64,000 nt of DNA from Rhodeus uyekii (lineage: Eukaryota > Chordata > Actinopteri > Cypriniformes > Acheilognathidae), in contig JAWRVZ010000074.1 of the NCBI GenBank assembly GCA_037043235.1, positions 2,193,501-2,257,500 of the forward strand. Reading direction: 5' to 3'. This document shows positions 39,901 to 50,430 of this stretch, in pieces (position 1 is the first letter of the stretch; the number at the start of each line of letters is the position of its first letter). The notes beneath the pieces were generated by a model, which did not search any database, was not told where the DNA came from, and saw nothing but the letters and a program-made list of their open reading frames with translations. Both the position numbers and the translations under genes were made by a program.

Positions 39901-40008
39901 GCTCTGAGGCCCAACCCAGGAGGCATGGCGTCCTGGAGTCGTGGCAGTGCGTGTGGTGCACTTACCTGGCTCCATAGCCCCCGTGAGGGGCCTGGAAGGG
40001 AGGGGCAA
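36979..40008 (-). CDS. DIRS A2 tyrosine recombinase ORF (1009 codons)
   Basis: Same length and layout as the A1 ORF, with nine residue differences by eye, seven of them in the part that overlaps RT. The catalytic residues are kept: KRVGDLQAF (Arg829), AHSTRG (His957, Arg960) and RFYNL (Tyr993). Within the YR domain the changes are Val to Ile (LSVILSG) and Arg to Gln (YQAQGE); neither is a catalytic position. Confidence 0.88.
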   Translation of the reverse strand: MPLPSRPLTGAMEPGKCTTRTATTPGRHASWVGPQSSLLPPRGFVGRPLGASRTEFGCLVSASHSVSLAHSDNQTRLCDSVRQAAPQVQRRSDYLSGRQGRPCTSGRDRCPPGEGRDRACPSSRDGVGVLQPLLHRSQERWGVTAYPGPACLESDPTQASVQNVNAETHPHVRPFPGLVCSNRPEGRVLSCLDPPSSQTVSSLCVRGSGIPVQGPPLWFVPVSPRLHQSRGGCPFPPQGDGSPHPELSRRLAHFGTVAGSGVQAQGLGAQTPQPFGASGQLGEEQALPCAEHLFSRFGVGLGLHVSTSHQRTCTVSVELPESSQAENSGPTETVSEAPGAYVIRSRCNTARIDAYETTSTLVTGPSPEVGLAPRRIPCGNHTGLSPDVRPLVGPCFSTGRSSPRASVQACCCYNRCLHHGLGCRVHRACCLGLLDRTPAAVAYQLPRVASGTPCLAPVPTVAAGQACTGPHGQHIDHGVHQPSGWSTLPSHVATCPPPPPLESASAQVAACRLHSGRAQSCSRRALTTAHVPGRMETPPPGGPADLESIRGSAGRPVCFPGILPLPVVFFPDRRDPRHGCTGTQLAPGPTQICVPPSEPSCTDPVQGQGGRGAGLVSCAILAQPDLVSRTLTPRDSPSLAHSLEEGPAFSGTGHHLAPASRSLEPPCVVPGRDAEDLSALPPAVVDTITSARAPSTRLAYALKWSLFSEWCSSRREDPRTCPISSVLSFLQGGLERRLSPSTLKVYVAAIAAHHVPVNGRSLGKHDLVIRFLRGARRLNPPRPPLFPSWDLSVILSGLQRAPFEPLESVELKILSLKTVLLTALASFKRVGDLQAFSVSETCLEFGPAWSHVVLRPRPGYVPKVPTTPFRDQVVNLQALPREEADPALALLCPVRALRVYVDRTQSFRSSEQLFVCFGGQQKGKAVSKQRLAHWIVDAIALAYQAQGEPCPLGVRAHSTRGVASSWALARGASLTDICKAAGWATPNTFARFYNLRVEPVSSCVLGTNR

Positions 40009-40277
40009 GGAGGCAGCGCGTCCTGGGACTGCCCGCTCCCTGTCCGTGGCGAAAGAGAGGTCGGCTGAGAGGGGGGAAGCAGTGCGTCGCCCACTGTCAG
40101 CTTGGACCGAGTATGACCCAGAGATGGAGGAAACTGCTCTTTTATTGAAAATGTGGGTACCACTGGCCCTGGGGCCAGTGGCGGAACAGAAAGAAACAAA
40201 AGATTCTCCGCCCGGCCCTCCTCCGGGGGAAGGAGTGGTGCCCTCACCAGCTCCTGGGAACGAGCAGGTCCTACCAT
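37977..40277 (-). CDS. DIRS A2 reverse transcriptase, RNase H and methyltransferase-like domain
   Basis: 766 codons, six residue differences from A1 by eye (V23A, E188A, V241A, E353K, L385R, V567M). Motif A (AIDLKDAYFHVS), YLDD and the RNase H residues are kept. L385R turns the RT box SFLGLELD into SFRGLELD; an aliphatic residue before Gly is usual at this position, so activity may be impaired. It starts 17 nt after the gag stop, as in A1. Confidence 0.9.
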   Translation of the reverse strand: MVGPARSQELVRAPLLPPEEGRAENLLFLSVPPLAPGPVVPTFSIKEQFPPSLGHTRSKLTVGDALLPPSQPTSLSPRTGSGQSQDALPPCPSLPGPSRGLWSQVSAPHALPRLQDAMPPGLGLRAPCCPPAGSSVVPLVPLERSLGAWLALPTPSRWLIRTIRLGYAIQFARRPPRFSGVLTTSVAGKDAPVLREEIAVLLAKGAIEPVPPAEMESGFYSPYFIVPKKGGGLRPILDLRALNRTLHRLPFKMLTQRRILTCVRSQDWFAAIDLKDAYFHVSILPRHRPFLRFAFEGRAYQYKVLPFGLSLSPRVFTKVAEAALSPLREMGVRILNYLDDWLILAQSRDRVCKHRDLVLRHLNHLGLRVNWEKSKLSPAQSISFRGLELDSVSMSARLTNERAQSVLNCLKVVRRKTVVPLKQFQRLLGHMSSAAAVTPLGLMHMRPLQHWLRDRVPRWAWHQGAFRVAITPACRQTFGPWSDLAFLRAGVPLGQVSRHVVVTTDASTTGWGAVCIGHAASGSWTGPRRQWHINCLELLAVHLALRRFRPLLQGKHVLVRTDNTSTMAYINHQGGLRSRRMSQLARHLLLWSQHRLRSLRAVYIPGELNRAADALSRQLTFPGEWRLHPQAVQLIWSRFGEAQVDLFASRESSHCQLFFSLTDGTLGTDALAHSWPRGLRKYAFPPVSLLAQTLCKVREDEEQVLLVAPYWPNRTWFPELSLLATAPPWRIPLRKDLLSQGQGTIWHPRPDLWNLHVWSLDGMRKT

Positions 40278-40293
40278 CTCTGGGTCGCCCGTC

Positions 40294-41760
40294 TCAGGGC
40301 CGCTTTGATTTTTTCTTGGAGGGTTTAGCGGTCTGGACGGGCTGCGTCGCCTTCCTGCGGGGGGGAGGGGCCGGACGGGAGGTCTCCGGTCCGGCCGGAC
40401 CCTTTGCAGCCGCAGGGGGGCGCCCTCGGCGGCGAGCAGGCTGAGGGACAGCCCGCGGCGGTTTGGCAGAATCCCGCCGGGGCAAGATGTGGCTTATCGC
40501 CTCAGTCTGCTTCTGCACCGTCGAGAACTGCTGAGCGAAGTCCACGACGGTGTCGCCGAAGAGGCCAGCCTGGGAGACGGGGGCGTCGAGAAAGCGAACT
40601 TTGTCGGCGTCCTTCATCTCAGCCAGGTCCAGCCAGAGATGGCGCTCCTGGACCACGAGTGTGGACATCGTCTGGCCGAGGGCCCGCGCCGTGACCTTAG
40701 TCGCCCGGAGGGCGAAGTCAGTCGCCGTGCGCAGTTCCTGCATCAACCCCGGCTCAGAGCTACCCTCGTGCAGCTCTTTAAGAGCTTTTGCCTGATGGAC
40801 CTGCAGGATGGCCATGGCATGCAGGGCAGAAGCTGCCTGTCCAGCGGCGCTGTAAGCCTTGGCAGCCAGGGCTGCCGTCGTCTTACCCGCCTTGGACGGG
40901 AGGCGCGGACGATTGCGCCAGGTGGCAGCATTTTGCGGGCACAAGTGCACCGCAACTGCACGCTCCACCTGGGGAATGTCCGCGTAACCCTTGGCAGCCC
41001 CGCCATCGAGGGTAGTGAGAGCGGAGGAGACCAGAGAGCGGCTTCGGGCAGTAAAAGGTGCCTTCCACGACTTACTGACCTCCTCATGCACTTCCGGGAA
41101 GAAAGGCACCGGAGCGGAGCGGGGCTGTGAACCCCGCTCCTCACCCAGAAACCAATCATCCAGCCGCGAGCGCTCGGGCGACGGTGGAGGGTTCCACTCA
41201 AGCCCGATGCCCGCGGCAGCCCGGGAAAGCATGGCCATCATCTCCCGATCTGATTCCACACGAGCAGCGACGCCCGAGGGGCGCTGCTCGGCTTCCTCAC
41301 CCGAGGATGACAGCCCACTCTCCGATGCAGCGATCGACATCCGATCCTCATCCGGAGCGCCAAACGAGACCCGAGGCACCTCACGTGGGGGACCTGGCGG
41401 CTCATCTGGCAGCTCGACGGCACACGGTGTGCAAGAGGAGTGGGAGGTTCGTAGGGGCTGGCCCGACGAGGTAGCTCCCACTGTAACCCTCAGGTCTCCC
41501 AGAGTGCTAACCAACCCCACAGCTCTACCATGAGAGGCAGAGGGGATATGGGTAGCAGCAGAGGGCGCTCGAACCTCTGTATCACAGAGGGCGAGCCGCG
41601 ACCGCAACACCGACATGGTCATGCCCCCGCAATGAGAGCATGAACCATCCACAAGCGCTCTCTCAGCGTGCTGTCTGCCCAGACACGAGAAACAGCGCTC
41701 ATGGCCGTCAGATGAGGTCAGGAAACGACCGCATCCAGAAACACACGGACGAAAAGGCAT
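40294..41760 (-). CDS. DIRS A2 Gag-like ORF1
   Basis: 488 codons, the same architecture as A1 gag: an N-terminal Cys/His motif (FSCLGRQHAERAL, CSHCGG), an Ala-rich helical centre and a basic KKKSKRP tail. Two differences by eye (FLGEERG for FLGAERG, PETSRP for PESSRP). Confidence 0.85.
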   Translation of the reverse strand: MPFRPCVSGCGRFLTSSDGHERCFSCLGRQHAERALVDGSCSHCGGMTMSVLRSRLALCDTEVRAPSAATHIPSASHGRAVGLVSTLGDLRVTVGATSSGQPLRTSHSSCTPCAVELPDEPPGPPREVPRVSFGAPDEDRMSIAASESGLSSSGEEAEQRPSGVAARVESDREMMAMLSRAAAGIGLEWNPPPSPERSRLDDWFLGEERGSQPRSAPVPFFPEVHEEVSKSWKAPFTARSRSLVSSALTTLDGGAAKGYADIPQVERAVAVHLCPQNAATWRNRPRLPSKAGKTTAALAAKAYSAAGQAASALHAMAILQVHQAKALKELHEGSSEPGLMQELRTATDFALRATKVTARALGQTMSTLVVQERHLWLDLAEMKDADKVRFLDAPVSQAGLFGDTVVDFAQQFSTVQKQTEAISHILPRRDSAKPPRAVPQPARRRGRPPAAAKGPAGPETSRPAPPPRRKATQPVQTAKPSKKKSKRP

Positions 41761-41960
41761 CTTGAAAAAGACGCTAATCGTCCGCGTTTTGCTCTTTTAG
41801 AGGAACTGCTCTTCCAACCGAGGCACACAGGGGGGAACACGTTGCTGGGAAGACGCGCACCACCGCTGTCGCACCGTATTTCCAGCCGGAAAAGAACGCG
41901 CTCTTTGAAGGTGATCAGAATGAACGGCTGCTTACAACCGCTCGGCTCCGAAGCAAAAGT

Positions 41961-42124
41961 ATGAATGAAGTGAGCGATGCCGGTCCTATTTATACCCGGA
42001 AGCCGGGTGGGGCGGGACTCGGCATGCAAATCTCACTAGCCAATGTTCATTGGCGCGTTTAGTTATATTGGGAGGTGATTGGGCTCCCAATCGAGACCCC
42101 ATGACGTCAGTCCGACGTAACGTC
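41961..42124 (-). repeat. DIRS A2 right terminal inverted repeat with intact promoter motifs
   Basis: Complement of 35907-36070. On the gag strand it carries TGACGTCA, CCAAT boxes, octamer ATTTGCAT and TATAAATAGG (about 41986-41995). Confidence 0.88.
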
Positions 42125-42147
42125 GAACGTGACTGACTGATAGGGAA

Positions 42148-42710
42148 CCATGGTTTCCTGAGAACAGGAAATGAGATGCTGTACCCCCTAGGGGTCGCTA
42201 TTGGGAATACCTCTGGTATGACACATGTCTGAAGCATTATTCTAAGCATGATAATGAACTTGACATTGGCTGGCTGTCTTCTATGATATCATCATGTGTG
42301 TGACTGCAGGTATAAAAGAGGCATCGTATAGGTCTCCCTGTGGCGCAGGACCAACCTGCTGTTCTTCTCCTCGGGACCCTCGAGTTCCCATGAAACGTAA
42401 TGTCTCGGGTTAGGTTTGTCACCTTAGCTCCCTAAGGGGGAACGAGATGCTGCATCGCTTGCCTCAGCTCCTTGCGCCTCTGGGCTTGCTTCAGACACTC
42501 CCTGAGCTGCCGCTTCCGGTTTCTGGCACCTCGCGGTTGCATGACGTCACCGACCCGCGATGATCATTCCGGAATCACGCGATTGATTTCACAGTACTTC
42601 ATAAGACTACATGCCAAGGTATTCACCTAGCGTTTTCAACACAGCGTCTCGTTCCTCCTTAGGGAACTAAGGTTAACGGTACATACATAACCTAAGATGT
42701 TTTTTTGTGT
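42148..42710. repeat. Terminal and ICR remnants of DIRS family E
   Basis: TTAGCTCCCTAAGGGGGAAC with GAGATGCTG (about 42424-42455) and the inverted CAGCGTCTCGTTCCTCCTTA with GGGAACTAAGG (about 42642-42673) form an inverted pair like those in families C and D. Upstream, 42148-42350 (TTTCCTGAGAACAGGAAATG, GGTATAAAAGAGGC) looks like a terminal-repeat promoter segment. No coding sequence remains. Confidence 0.5.
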
Positions 42711-44419
42711 AGCCTCAATGGTATACTACACATAGTGTTATACCTTTCTCTGTTTTTAGCCAATGAAATTCAAGAATGTGGGTGTAGTGCTGAAAGGCAT
42801 TGCTTCAAAATCGTTCGACTTAATTAAGCGAATGGTCACGAAAAAAATCCTGAGTGTAAGTAACACAGCATGAGCCTGATGCTAAGGATTATGTATAAAG
42901 TCACACCATTTTACTGCAAAGGGTGTTCAGAACCAGCAGAGTCAAACCTTGAGACACAACATATTCATAGGGAAGAATTATCATGTTGAATAACAGAATA
43001 ATTCAGTCCATTAGCATAGGCATACATATCCAGCCGCCCAGCATGTGATAAAAAGCAGCAAAGCATGGTGGTTGTGGTAGCGATTTCAAGACTGAGTTGA
43101 GCAATATTAGTCAGTCTGACCAGCTGTGGAGCCAACTGATCTAGGTCTAGATCAGATCTAGATCTAGCCCAGCACTTTGCCTAACATGGAATAGTTTACA
43201 TTATACATACAGCTGACATGATAGTTTCTGTCATGACAGTTCAGACAAATGAGTACAGCCACTGCAGCTGTAATAGATAGTAATATTAACAAAGGGAAGT
43301 GGTGAATCGGCACTTCACCCAACAATTCTCCCTGTTGCTCTGCCACAGTAACTGTAAAATAACTCCTGGTTCATTAATATAGCATTATCGTATCTGGGTC
43401 ATTCCTGAGAACAACGGTATGGCATGAGGTGGAGGTTATCTGTTACTATGGCTTTGTGCATTCTACGTAACTGCGAATAAAAAGGGGCTGCACCGATGCA
43501 CCAACAGCATCCAAAAAGCTATCTAAGAAACCTTCAGATTGTAGAACCTGACAAATGTGTTCGACGAAGCCATTTCTGATGCAGATCAGGTTGTCCTTGA
43601 TGGGCATTCCACTCGCTCATGCCTATGAGGAAGCCTTGCTCCTTGTAGAGTGGGCTTGAAGACCTATAGGGCATTCCAGAACGGTAAGCCAGAGCCATTA
43701 TATTCACAATTCAATGGGATAAACTCTGTTTTGATACAGGAAATCCTTAAGTGCAACCACAAAAACAGATGAAGTCCCAAGTGAAGATTGTTGACGGGCG
43801 AGAAGGGTTCAGCCGAAATTAGGGGTCATATTCACAAAACATCTTAAGGCTAATAGTAGCAAATAGTAGATTTAGAAGAAAGTCCTAAAAATAAATCTCC
43901 AACATTATTGCGCTAAGAATATTTCACAAGGCATTTCAGCTCTAAAACCAGCTCTTAAGTCTGTGAAAAGTTAAAGGTAGCCAAGAGAACATCTAAGTCA
44001 TAAAGATAAAATTACAAACAATCCTAAAATGGCTGTTGCAGGCAATCTGGTCAAAGACACTGAACACCATCGAGACAATAGGAGCTAAGAAAATAGGAGC
44101 AACCTTGGGTGCTGATCCTTCTCCCAAAATAAATACATTTTGATTAATAGACATAACATAACGTAACAAAGATTAATGTATGTATATGCAATATGCATTG
44201 AATTTGAAAACAATGTTATATAGTCTGCAAGATAGCTAATTGTCCAATAAAATTAATAAAGAATAAAAATATTTGAAAAAAATAATAAAGAATAAAAATA
44301 TTTGAAAAAAATAATAAAGAAATAAAGAAAACAATGTTCGATTACATGTGGCAGTTGTTTTCAGGTTTTCACACCTTCAAATGATTGCATAAAGTAAAAT
44401 AGTAAAATAATAATTTCCC
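42711..44419. other. Intergenic, nothing recognised
   Basis: No sustained reading frame. A small palindromic cluster of CTAGATC/GATCTAG motifs lies at 43139-43167. Confidence 0.5.
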
Positions 44420-44626
44420 TTTCATGGGAACTCGTGCTGCGTCAAAGCGCTAGGGGAAATACCCTGACTTCAGTCACGTGAAGATCTGTGCAACCAATGA
44501 GAGACGAACGCATGTGAATGCGTCAAGTGTCTTCAGCGTGCTGTGTGTCTGAGAGTGCTTTAGTTTCACTATTTAGTTTAAAAAGTTAGGGAAACTTTGT
44601 GCGTGTGTGAAATTTTTTTTTTTATA

Positions 44627-44668
<42 letters not shown>
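44627..44668. repeat. (TA)n microsatellite in DIRS copy B leader
   Basis: Tandem TA units immediately before the presumed gag ATG at 44669. Confidence 0.85.
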
Positions 44669-44670
<2 letters not shown>

Positions 44671-45294
44671 GGCGGAAGAGCAGAAATTTCATAACGGGCA
44701 GGGATACACATAGTATGTGCGTTGTCTGTCTGGGGGCAGAGAACGCTCGGTCACGCTTGCTTCCCAGCGCTGGGCCCTGCCTTTCTTCCGTGATTTCCAT
44801 ACCAAGGTGTCGAGATCATGGAGAAGGCCAGCCTCCGACAGAGTGCATACACCGCAGAGTGCTATGTATGCCACTCTTGTAAGGGCTCAGCCCTATGGTT
44901 ATGGAGGGATGCCGAAAGTGGACGAGGCTCTTGCGGGATACCTCGTTCCCCAGTCAGCATCCTCTCTTAAAGCTCCAGTGCTCCCCACTAAACCAATGCG
45001 TGTCATATTGTCTTTGGTTGGGAAAGCATACTCTGCTTCCAGCCAGGCTGAAGCGTGTCTTCATACTTCGGCACTGCTGCAGGCCTAACAAGCGGAGTTG
45101 CTGGTGGACCTCGATGAGGGTGGTGGTATCGGCCCGGAGGCAGTGGCAGAGCTTCACCCGGCCGTGGATTTGTCTCTCCGGGCCACTAGGGAGACGGCCT
45201 ACTCTGTCGTCTGCTTGATGGCAGCTCTGGTAGCCATGGAGAGACATTTCTGGCTCAATTTATCGGCCATAAAAGATAAGGACAAGTTCGTTCA
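44669..45294 (+). pseudogene. DIRS copy B gag
   Basis: The start MAEEQKFHNGQGYT is followed by a stop. Further parts: FFRDFHTKVSRSWRRPASDR, GGMPKVDEALAGYLVPQSAS, MRVILSLVGKAYSASSQAEA, a stop after ALLQA, then QAELLVDLDEGGGIGPEAVA, LSLRATRETAYS and AMERHFWLNLSAIKDKDKF. It is 70-80% like family D gag by eye. It passes without a break into recombinase text at about 45294. Confidence 0.7.
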
Positions 45295-45895
45295 CTTTGT
45301 TTTCACTTCTTGGTGTAGCGAGAGGCAGGTGAACCCAGTTACCAGCCATGTTGGCAAAGTGCTGGAGTTCCTGCAGGAAAGATTTGCGGCAGGGTTGTCC
45401 CTTTCACCTTGAAGGTCTATGTGGCTGTCATAGCGGCTTACCACATACCTCTGGGTGGGGCGTCCGTGGGCAGGGACCCCCTAGTCACTTGTTTCCTCCG
45501 TGGCACATTAAGGCTGAGACCTGCGGCACAGACCAGGGTATCTGCCTGGGACTTGTCCTTAGTACTCCAAGGCCTGTCCCAGGCACCCTTTGAACAGTTG
45601 GAGGAGCTCCCTATCAAGCTCCTCTCTCTAAAGACCCTTCTTTTGCTGGCTATGACCTCGCTTAAGAGGGTCGGGGATCTTCAGGCCCTCTCGGTTTCTC
45701 TCACGTGGCTCGAGTTTGTGCCCGGGATGCCGAAGGCTTTTCTCCACCCGAGGCCAGGCTATGTCCCCAAGGTTCCCACTAACGTGGCTCGGTCTATCAC
45801 GCTGCAGGCCTTCTGCCCGCCCCCGTTTGACGATCGTGAGCAGGAGCACAAGAACAAGGTCTGTCCAGTGCGAGTATACGTAACCGAGACGATTT
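45294..45895 (+). pseudogene. DIRS copy B recombinase fragment, fused to gag
   Basis: FTSWCSERQVNPVTSHVGKV to GLSLSP is in frame with gag. After an indel near 45405 come LKVYVAVIAAYHIPLGG, TSLKRVGDLQALSVS (first catalytic Arg present), RPGYVPKVPTNVARSI and HKNKVCPV. The end carrying His-x-x-Arg and Tyr is absent. The gag-to-YR junction removed the whole RT/RNase H gene. Confidence 0.72.
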
Positions 45896-48800
45896 TGCTG
45901 TCCCTAGTTTGGTATTTAGCACAAACCCAGAGTACTTCCTCTAGGTGGTTTGATCAAAGCTAATTCAGGGGCTCCAAAGATCCTAAAAGAATATTATGTG
46001 TAATTTATTTCATTATTTGTTTAAAACAAATACGTAAAAATTATCTATAGTGTGTGTACTTTCAAAAAAAATGTCATCAATGTATTTTATTTATCAAATA
46101 ACACACACACAGTCCATAGGAAGCCTTTGGATTTTAGCAAGGTGTGCAACTGCTTGTAAACATCCATCAGCTTCATGCTGAAAAACTGTTAAAAGTTACT
46201 ACTAATATCGATCTGTGCATTTCACAGAGGTACTAAACTTGCAAAGGAAAGACAGAAACATGTTTGCTAATCTTAGCAGACATGGCACACCAGAATGAGT
46301 CAACTTACTGTGAAATTGTGTTTGCACGTTACTGGTTGTATCCCAAATTCATTGGTTGTCCTCCTTCCTGCCTTTGCCCTAGATGCACATCCTTTCCATC
46401 TGCCAAAGCATTTGCACATCAGATAGCTGGAATCAAAATTGCTTCTTATATCTTACTGTGCAGTGTGTGTCCAAAGCATTCTTATTTTCTATTCTGTTAT
46501 TATTATCTACTTGCCTGACTTGTGTCTGATTTGAATAACAGCTTTTCAATTTCATGTCAAAGTTGCACTTTGAATGTAAACAAGTCTGTTGACAGGAAAT
46601 GATCAGATGAGGATATAACTTTTGCATTTTGAGTTCAATATATAATCAAGAAATCCATCTATCCACAAAAAACAGTGTTTACTGCTTGATTCCACATTCC
46701 ACGTTTTTTTTTTTTCAGTCCACCAGAGCGAAATAACCTGATTTTTGTTGTCCTTTCATATAAACAATAATCTTCTTGTTTGGTAAGACAGTTTCATATT
46801 TAAACTTTCACAAACAAAAAATAACCCTTTTTCAGGTTAATGTATTTTAAAGATAATTTTGTAAAATCAAAACCCAAAATCCAACTATTTTGATCAATGG
46901 TTTTCATACTTGTTCCATCATCCAACAATTACACATCCACCTGTGGAATATGATTTTCTTTCACCTTTCCTGATATATAACATGTCACATTCGGCATGGT
47001 CTTGTGGCTGTTAAAGCAGAAAAGAAAGTGGACAAAATAGACAGTATACATCACATCGGATATAAACAGGAATTTGTCTACTTGTGATCTGATCGACCAA
47101 AATCTTAATACCAGGTGTGAACGCAGCCCAATTATCCCCCCAGATGTGTTTGAGAGTGTAACATTTCACAGCAAAAACAGGCAAGTCTAGTGCAGGCTAC
47201 GAGGATGAGATGCCGTGTTCTACTTAACGCAGCTGGTCAGCATACCAAATAATACTTTTCATATTGGCCCCCATATTTATTCATTTACTCATTAATCCAT
47301 TTCTGTACCACCAAAATTTGTCAAGATTAGTTCACTGATTACATATTTATGCCAAGTGGTAGCAAATGAGTTTTTTTTGTGTCAAAAGAGTCATTGCAGA
47401 GCATAATGTCCATTGCATTGAGTCATAAGAGAGTCAAATCATCCATTCCGTTCTTGTGAAAACAAATTACTTGTGTTTAGTTAAATGATCAACATTCCCC
47501 TTTTCATGTATTAACCCAACAGATCCACATTTACAAACGAAATGCCTGATTAGTTTATTTTGTTCATGAACAACCAAGCTTTTACAAGGAGAAAGTAAAA
47601 AAAAAAAAAAAAGAGTAAAAAATCCCAGATTGTAACAATCTTGACCGTAAGATATTGATTATATGCAGAGACAAACAAAGGAGCAAACAGGATGATTAAT
47701 GACTTGATTAACAAGGCATAGTTGAATGGGATAAATCAACCACTGAACAAATCTCATAGTCCACTGCATTAATATATCCTGCTTGTCTCGAATAATCTTC
47801 TTTTGTTCTTGTTTAGAAACAAAGGATCTAATTAATGCAGGGATTTTGAGATGGCAGGCTGATTTAGTTATTGCTTTAGTTATTACTTTATTGCTAAAAA
47901 TATCTAACTAATTTATTTAATAATAATTTTTAGAACAGCTCATCAGTAATAAAACGCATGGATCGAAGCATTTAATTCCAGCATCTCTTCATGCCCAGAA
48001 TGTGAGCGCATCTAGTCTAAATGTTTCAGGCAAGTCAAGTTGACATCACTATTAGTTTTTTCTGCATTGCATTTTCCACTGAATCCATCACACACTAAGT
48101 ATGTTTTCTTGTGTCCAACTCCAAATTGGCAAATGATTTGTGCAGTGCTGAAGAGCTCCATTACCTCCTCTGTTTTTATGGGGAGGAGCGCGTCGCATAA
48201 TCACACAAGCTCTCTTGCTAATGCTAATTTTGTGCCAGTGAATGATGGCCTTTCAGGTGGAGTGCTTTGAAGTGCCACAGTATATATTAAGTCTTTGCCT
48301 TGCAGCATAAACTGGGTTCATTATGAAAAACAAAGTCGTGAAAACAAGTGAATGGAAAAGGGAAACAAGAGTTGCATTGGGAATGGTTGCTTCAGAAATA
48401 AGCATAGGGTTGCTGCTGTTTACAGATGGATGCTGGGTGATTGACTGATGTGCCTCAGGCAAAAAATATCCTGTTTTGTTTTTCAGAATGATTTCATATG
48501 GGAAATTATAAGTGATCCTTTTAAGGTTCCATTTGTTAGTTTACAATACTCATTACTTCCAAAATTACTTTTTGTAAACCTGTAAATATTGGGTACCGGT
48601 ACTCTGTGAACTGTGATATCCACAACTATAATGAGTCCACATATTTAATACATATAGAGTGCATTTGAAGCATCAAAAAAAATAAGTGACATTAGAAGTA
48701 GTATTGTACATTGTGTATAATTTTAATTCTTTGTGGCTGGACAACTAGCCTTTTGCATATACTAGCCAGGGTCAACATTGTAATAGCAATAGTCATTACG

Positions 48801-50130
48801 CCATATAATGCATTGCTTTTGTTGACTCACACACACATAGACCGGGCATCTCGCTGTGCATTCAGAAGCATTCAGGAGCACAGAAACTTGTAGTCAAACA
48901 CTTATTAATAAAATCACTTCAATACATTATATCCACATTTAGGGGGTTAATTCACTGCTTTTGAAGTAAAACTAAAAGCATTTTTAATTCCTTAGAATGG
49001 CCATATTTTATTGGTTTGCATCACTGGATAAAGCTGCCAGTCATTTAACATTTCATTTGGCTGTACGACAGCTCTAGAAGTGCAGGCCAGTCAATAATAT
49101 TGATGAATATTATGTGTCTCCCATACTATTGCATGCAGTGAGCTGTGTCCTTGTTATAACTGGCTATAGACTTCACAGTACATGACATAATCTAAAACAT
49201 GGAATTATAACAGTCAGTTATTATGATGGCCTCTCTGTTATGTCTATTAATGTCTCAATCAACATTGCAAAAACAATGTCAAACAATGACTTGCTCATAA
49301 TGTATTGAGGGGTAAACAGGCTGACTGTGAGCATGTGAAAGTTAAACATTATGATTCTTTTAACTTAGGAAACACAATTGGTAATTAAAAATGTTCACAA
49401 CAAAAGTGCTACAAATTATTGTGATGGCTAGGATTAATAATACATAATTCATTTATAAATTAATTAATTTGAAGGCATATGTTTTTCCTTTTTGGCTTTT
49501 CCTTTCCTTTCAGTTACCTAAAGGATGGAGCTAGACTTTGATTAATCATCATTTGCCCGTGCTACAAGGGGAATGACAACAAAAGAGGTGCCATTTTTTA
49601 AAAATATTCAGTTGAAACACAATTCTGTTGCAACACAGTGTTGATGCGGAGAAATGTACCATGGTCGACCCAATCGTATCATCGGTGAAGAAAAGCTGCA
49701 AAGGGAACTCTAACTCAATGGCAGGTTTTCCAGCACATTTCTGAGAATATGGCTGCCGAGGGGTTCCAGCGGACATCCAAGCAATACTGCATTAAATGAA
49801 AGAAGCTTCAGCACTACCACCATAGGTGAAAGACCACAACAGCCAGAGTGGTGTGTAAATATAAATAATTGAAGTGGTTTGATTTAAAGTATGCCATCTA
49901 CACTGCCCAACAAATTTGGGAAAAAGAAAGACATAAATTTGGCCACTGCTCTGCTAGTCTGCCGGTAAGTTCTTTTAGTTATTCAATTATGTATGCAAAT
50001 ATCTCAGGATAGCTCACTTTCAATGTACTACTTTAGAGCAAGCCTGTTGTTTCTTGGTTGTTTGCTAGCCAGTGGGGCAGCATCCAGGCAGCTTCCAGTG
50101 ATTTGCAAGTTAGTAAAGCGCAAGTTTGTT
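45896..50130. other. Intergenic, no gene or repeat recognised
   Basis: A long AT-rich stretch with short chance frames only and no identifiable transposon ends. This is the longest repeat-poor part of the window. Confidence 0.5.
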
Positions 50131-50430
50131 AGCCAGTGGTGGATGAAGTACAAATCTAGTGCTTGAGTAAAAGTACAGATTCCCTAATGACATATTATTC
50201 CAGAAAAAAAAATAGAAGTACTCATTTTAAAGATTTACTTGAGTAAAAGAACATAAGCACTAAAGTACTAAAAGAAAAAGTACTAATCGTTGAAACTTTG
50301 AAATTTATAATTATTTTATGAAATTTAAAATTTTCCATCCTATTGCTCAAAATAGATATTAAGGAGAGATGGGTCCTAATGACAGAACTTAAGTTAAAAT
50401 ATGAGAGAGAGAAAAATTCACATTTGAATT

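Larger units (their letters stand above)
35892..42147 (-). mobile_element. DIRS-type YR retrotransposon A2, left end truncated
   Basis: The second copy of family A, same orientation as A1 and offset by about 16.8 kb. All three genes are open and the terminal repeats (35907-36070 / 41961-42124) and ICR (36135-36242) are present. The first 32 bases of the left end, present in A1 and in both ICRs, are missing: it begins GAAGGAGGGAACGG after an A-run. The right end is complete (GATAGGGAA) and directly abuts a terminal sequence of another DIRS family. Confidence 0.92.
44420..45895 (+). mobile_element. DIRS-type element, internally deleted, family D relative (copy B)
   Basis: The left terminal repeat (44420-44560) contains CACGTGAAGATCTGTGCAAC, also found at the family D terminus (53413-53436). 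Gag follows, then recombinase text with everything between them missing. The 3' end is absent; sequence similarity stops near 45895. Confidence 0.72.

Noticed and set aside
46264..46518. 84-codon + strand frame in the repeat-poor island
   Set aside because: No recognisable domain, no splice context, AT-rich chance composition.
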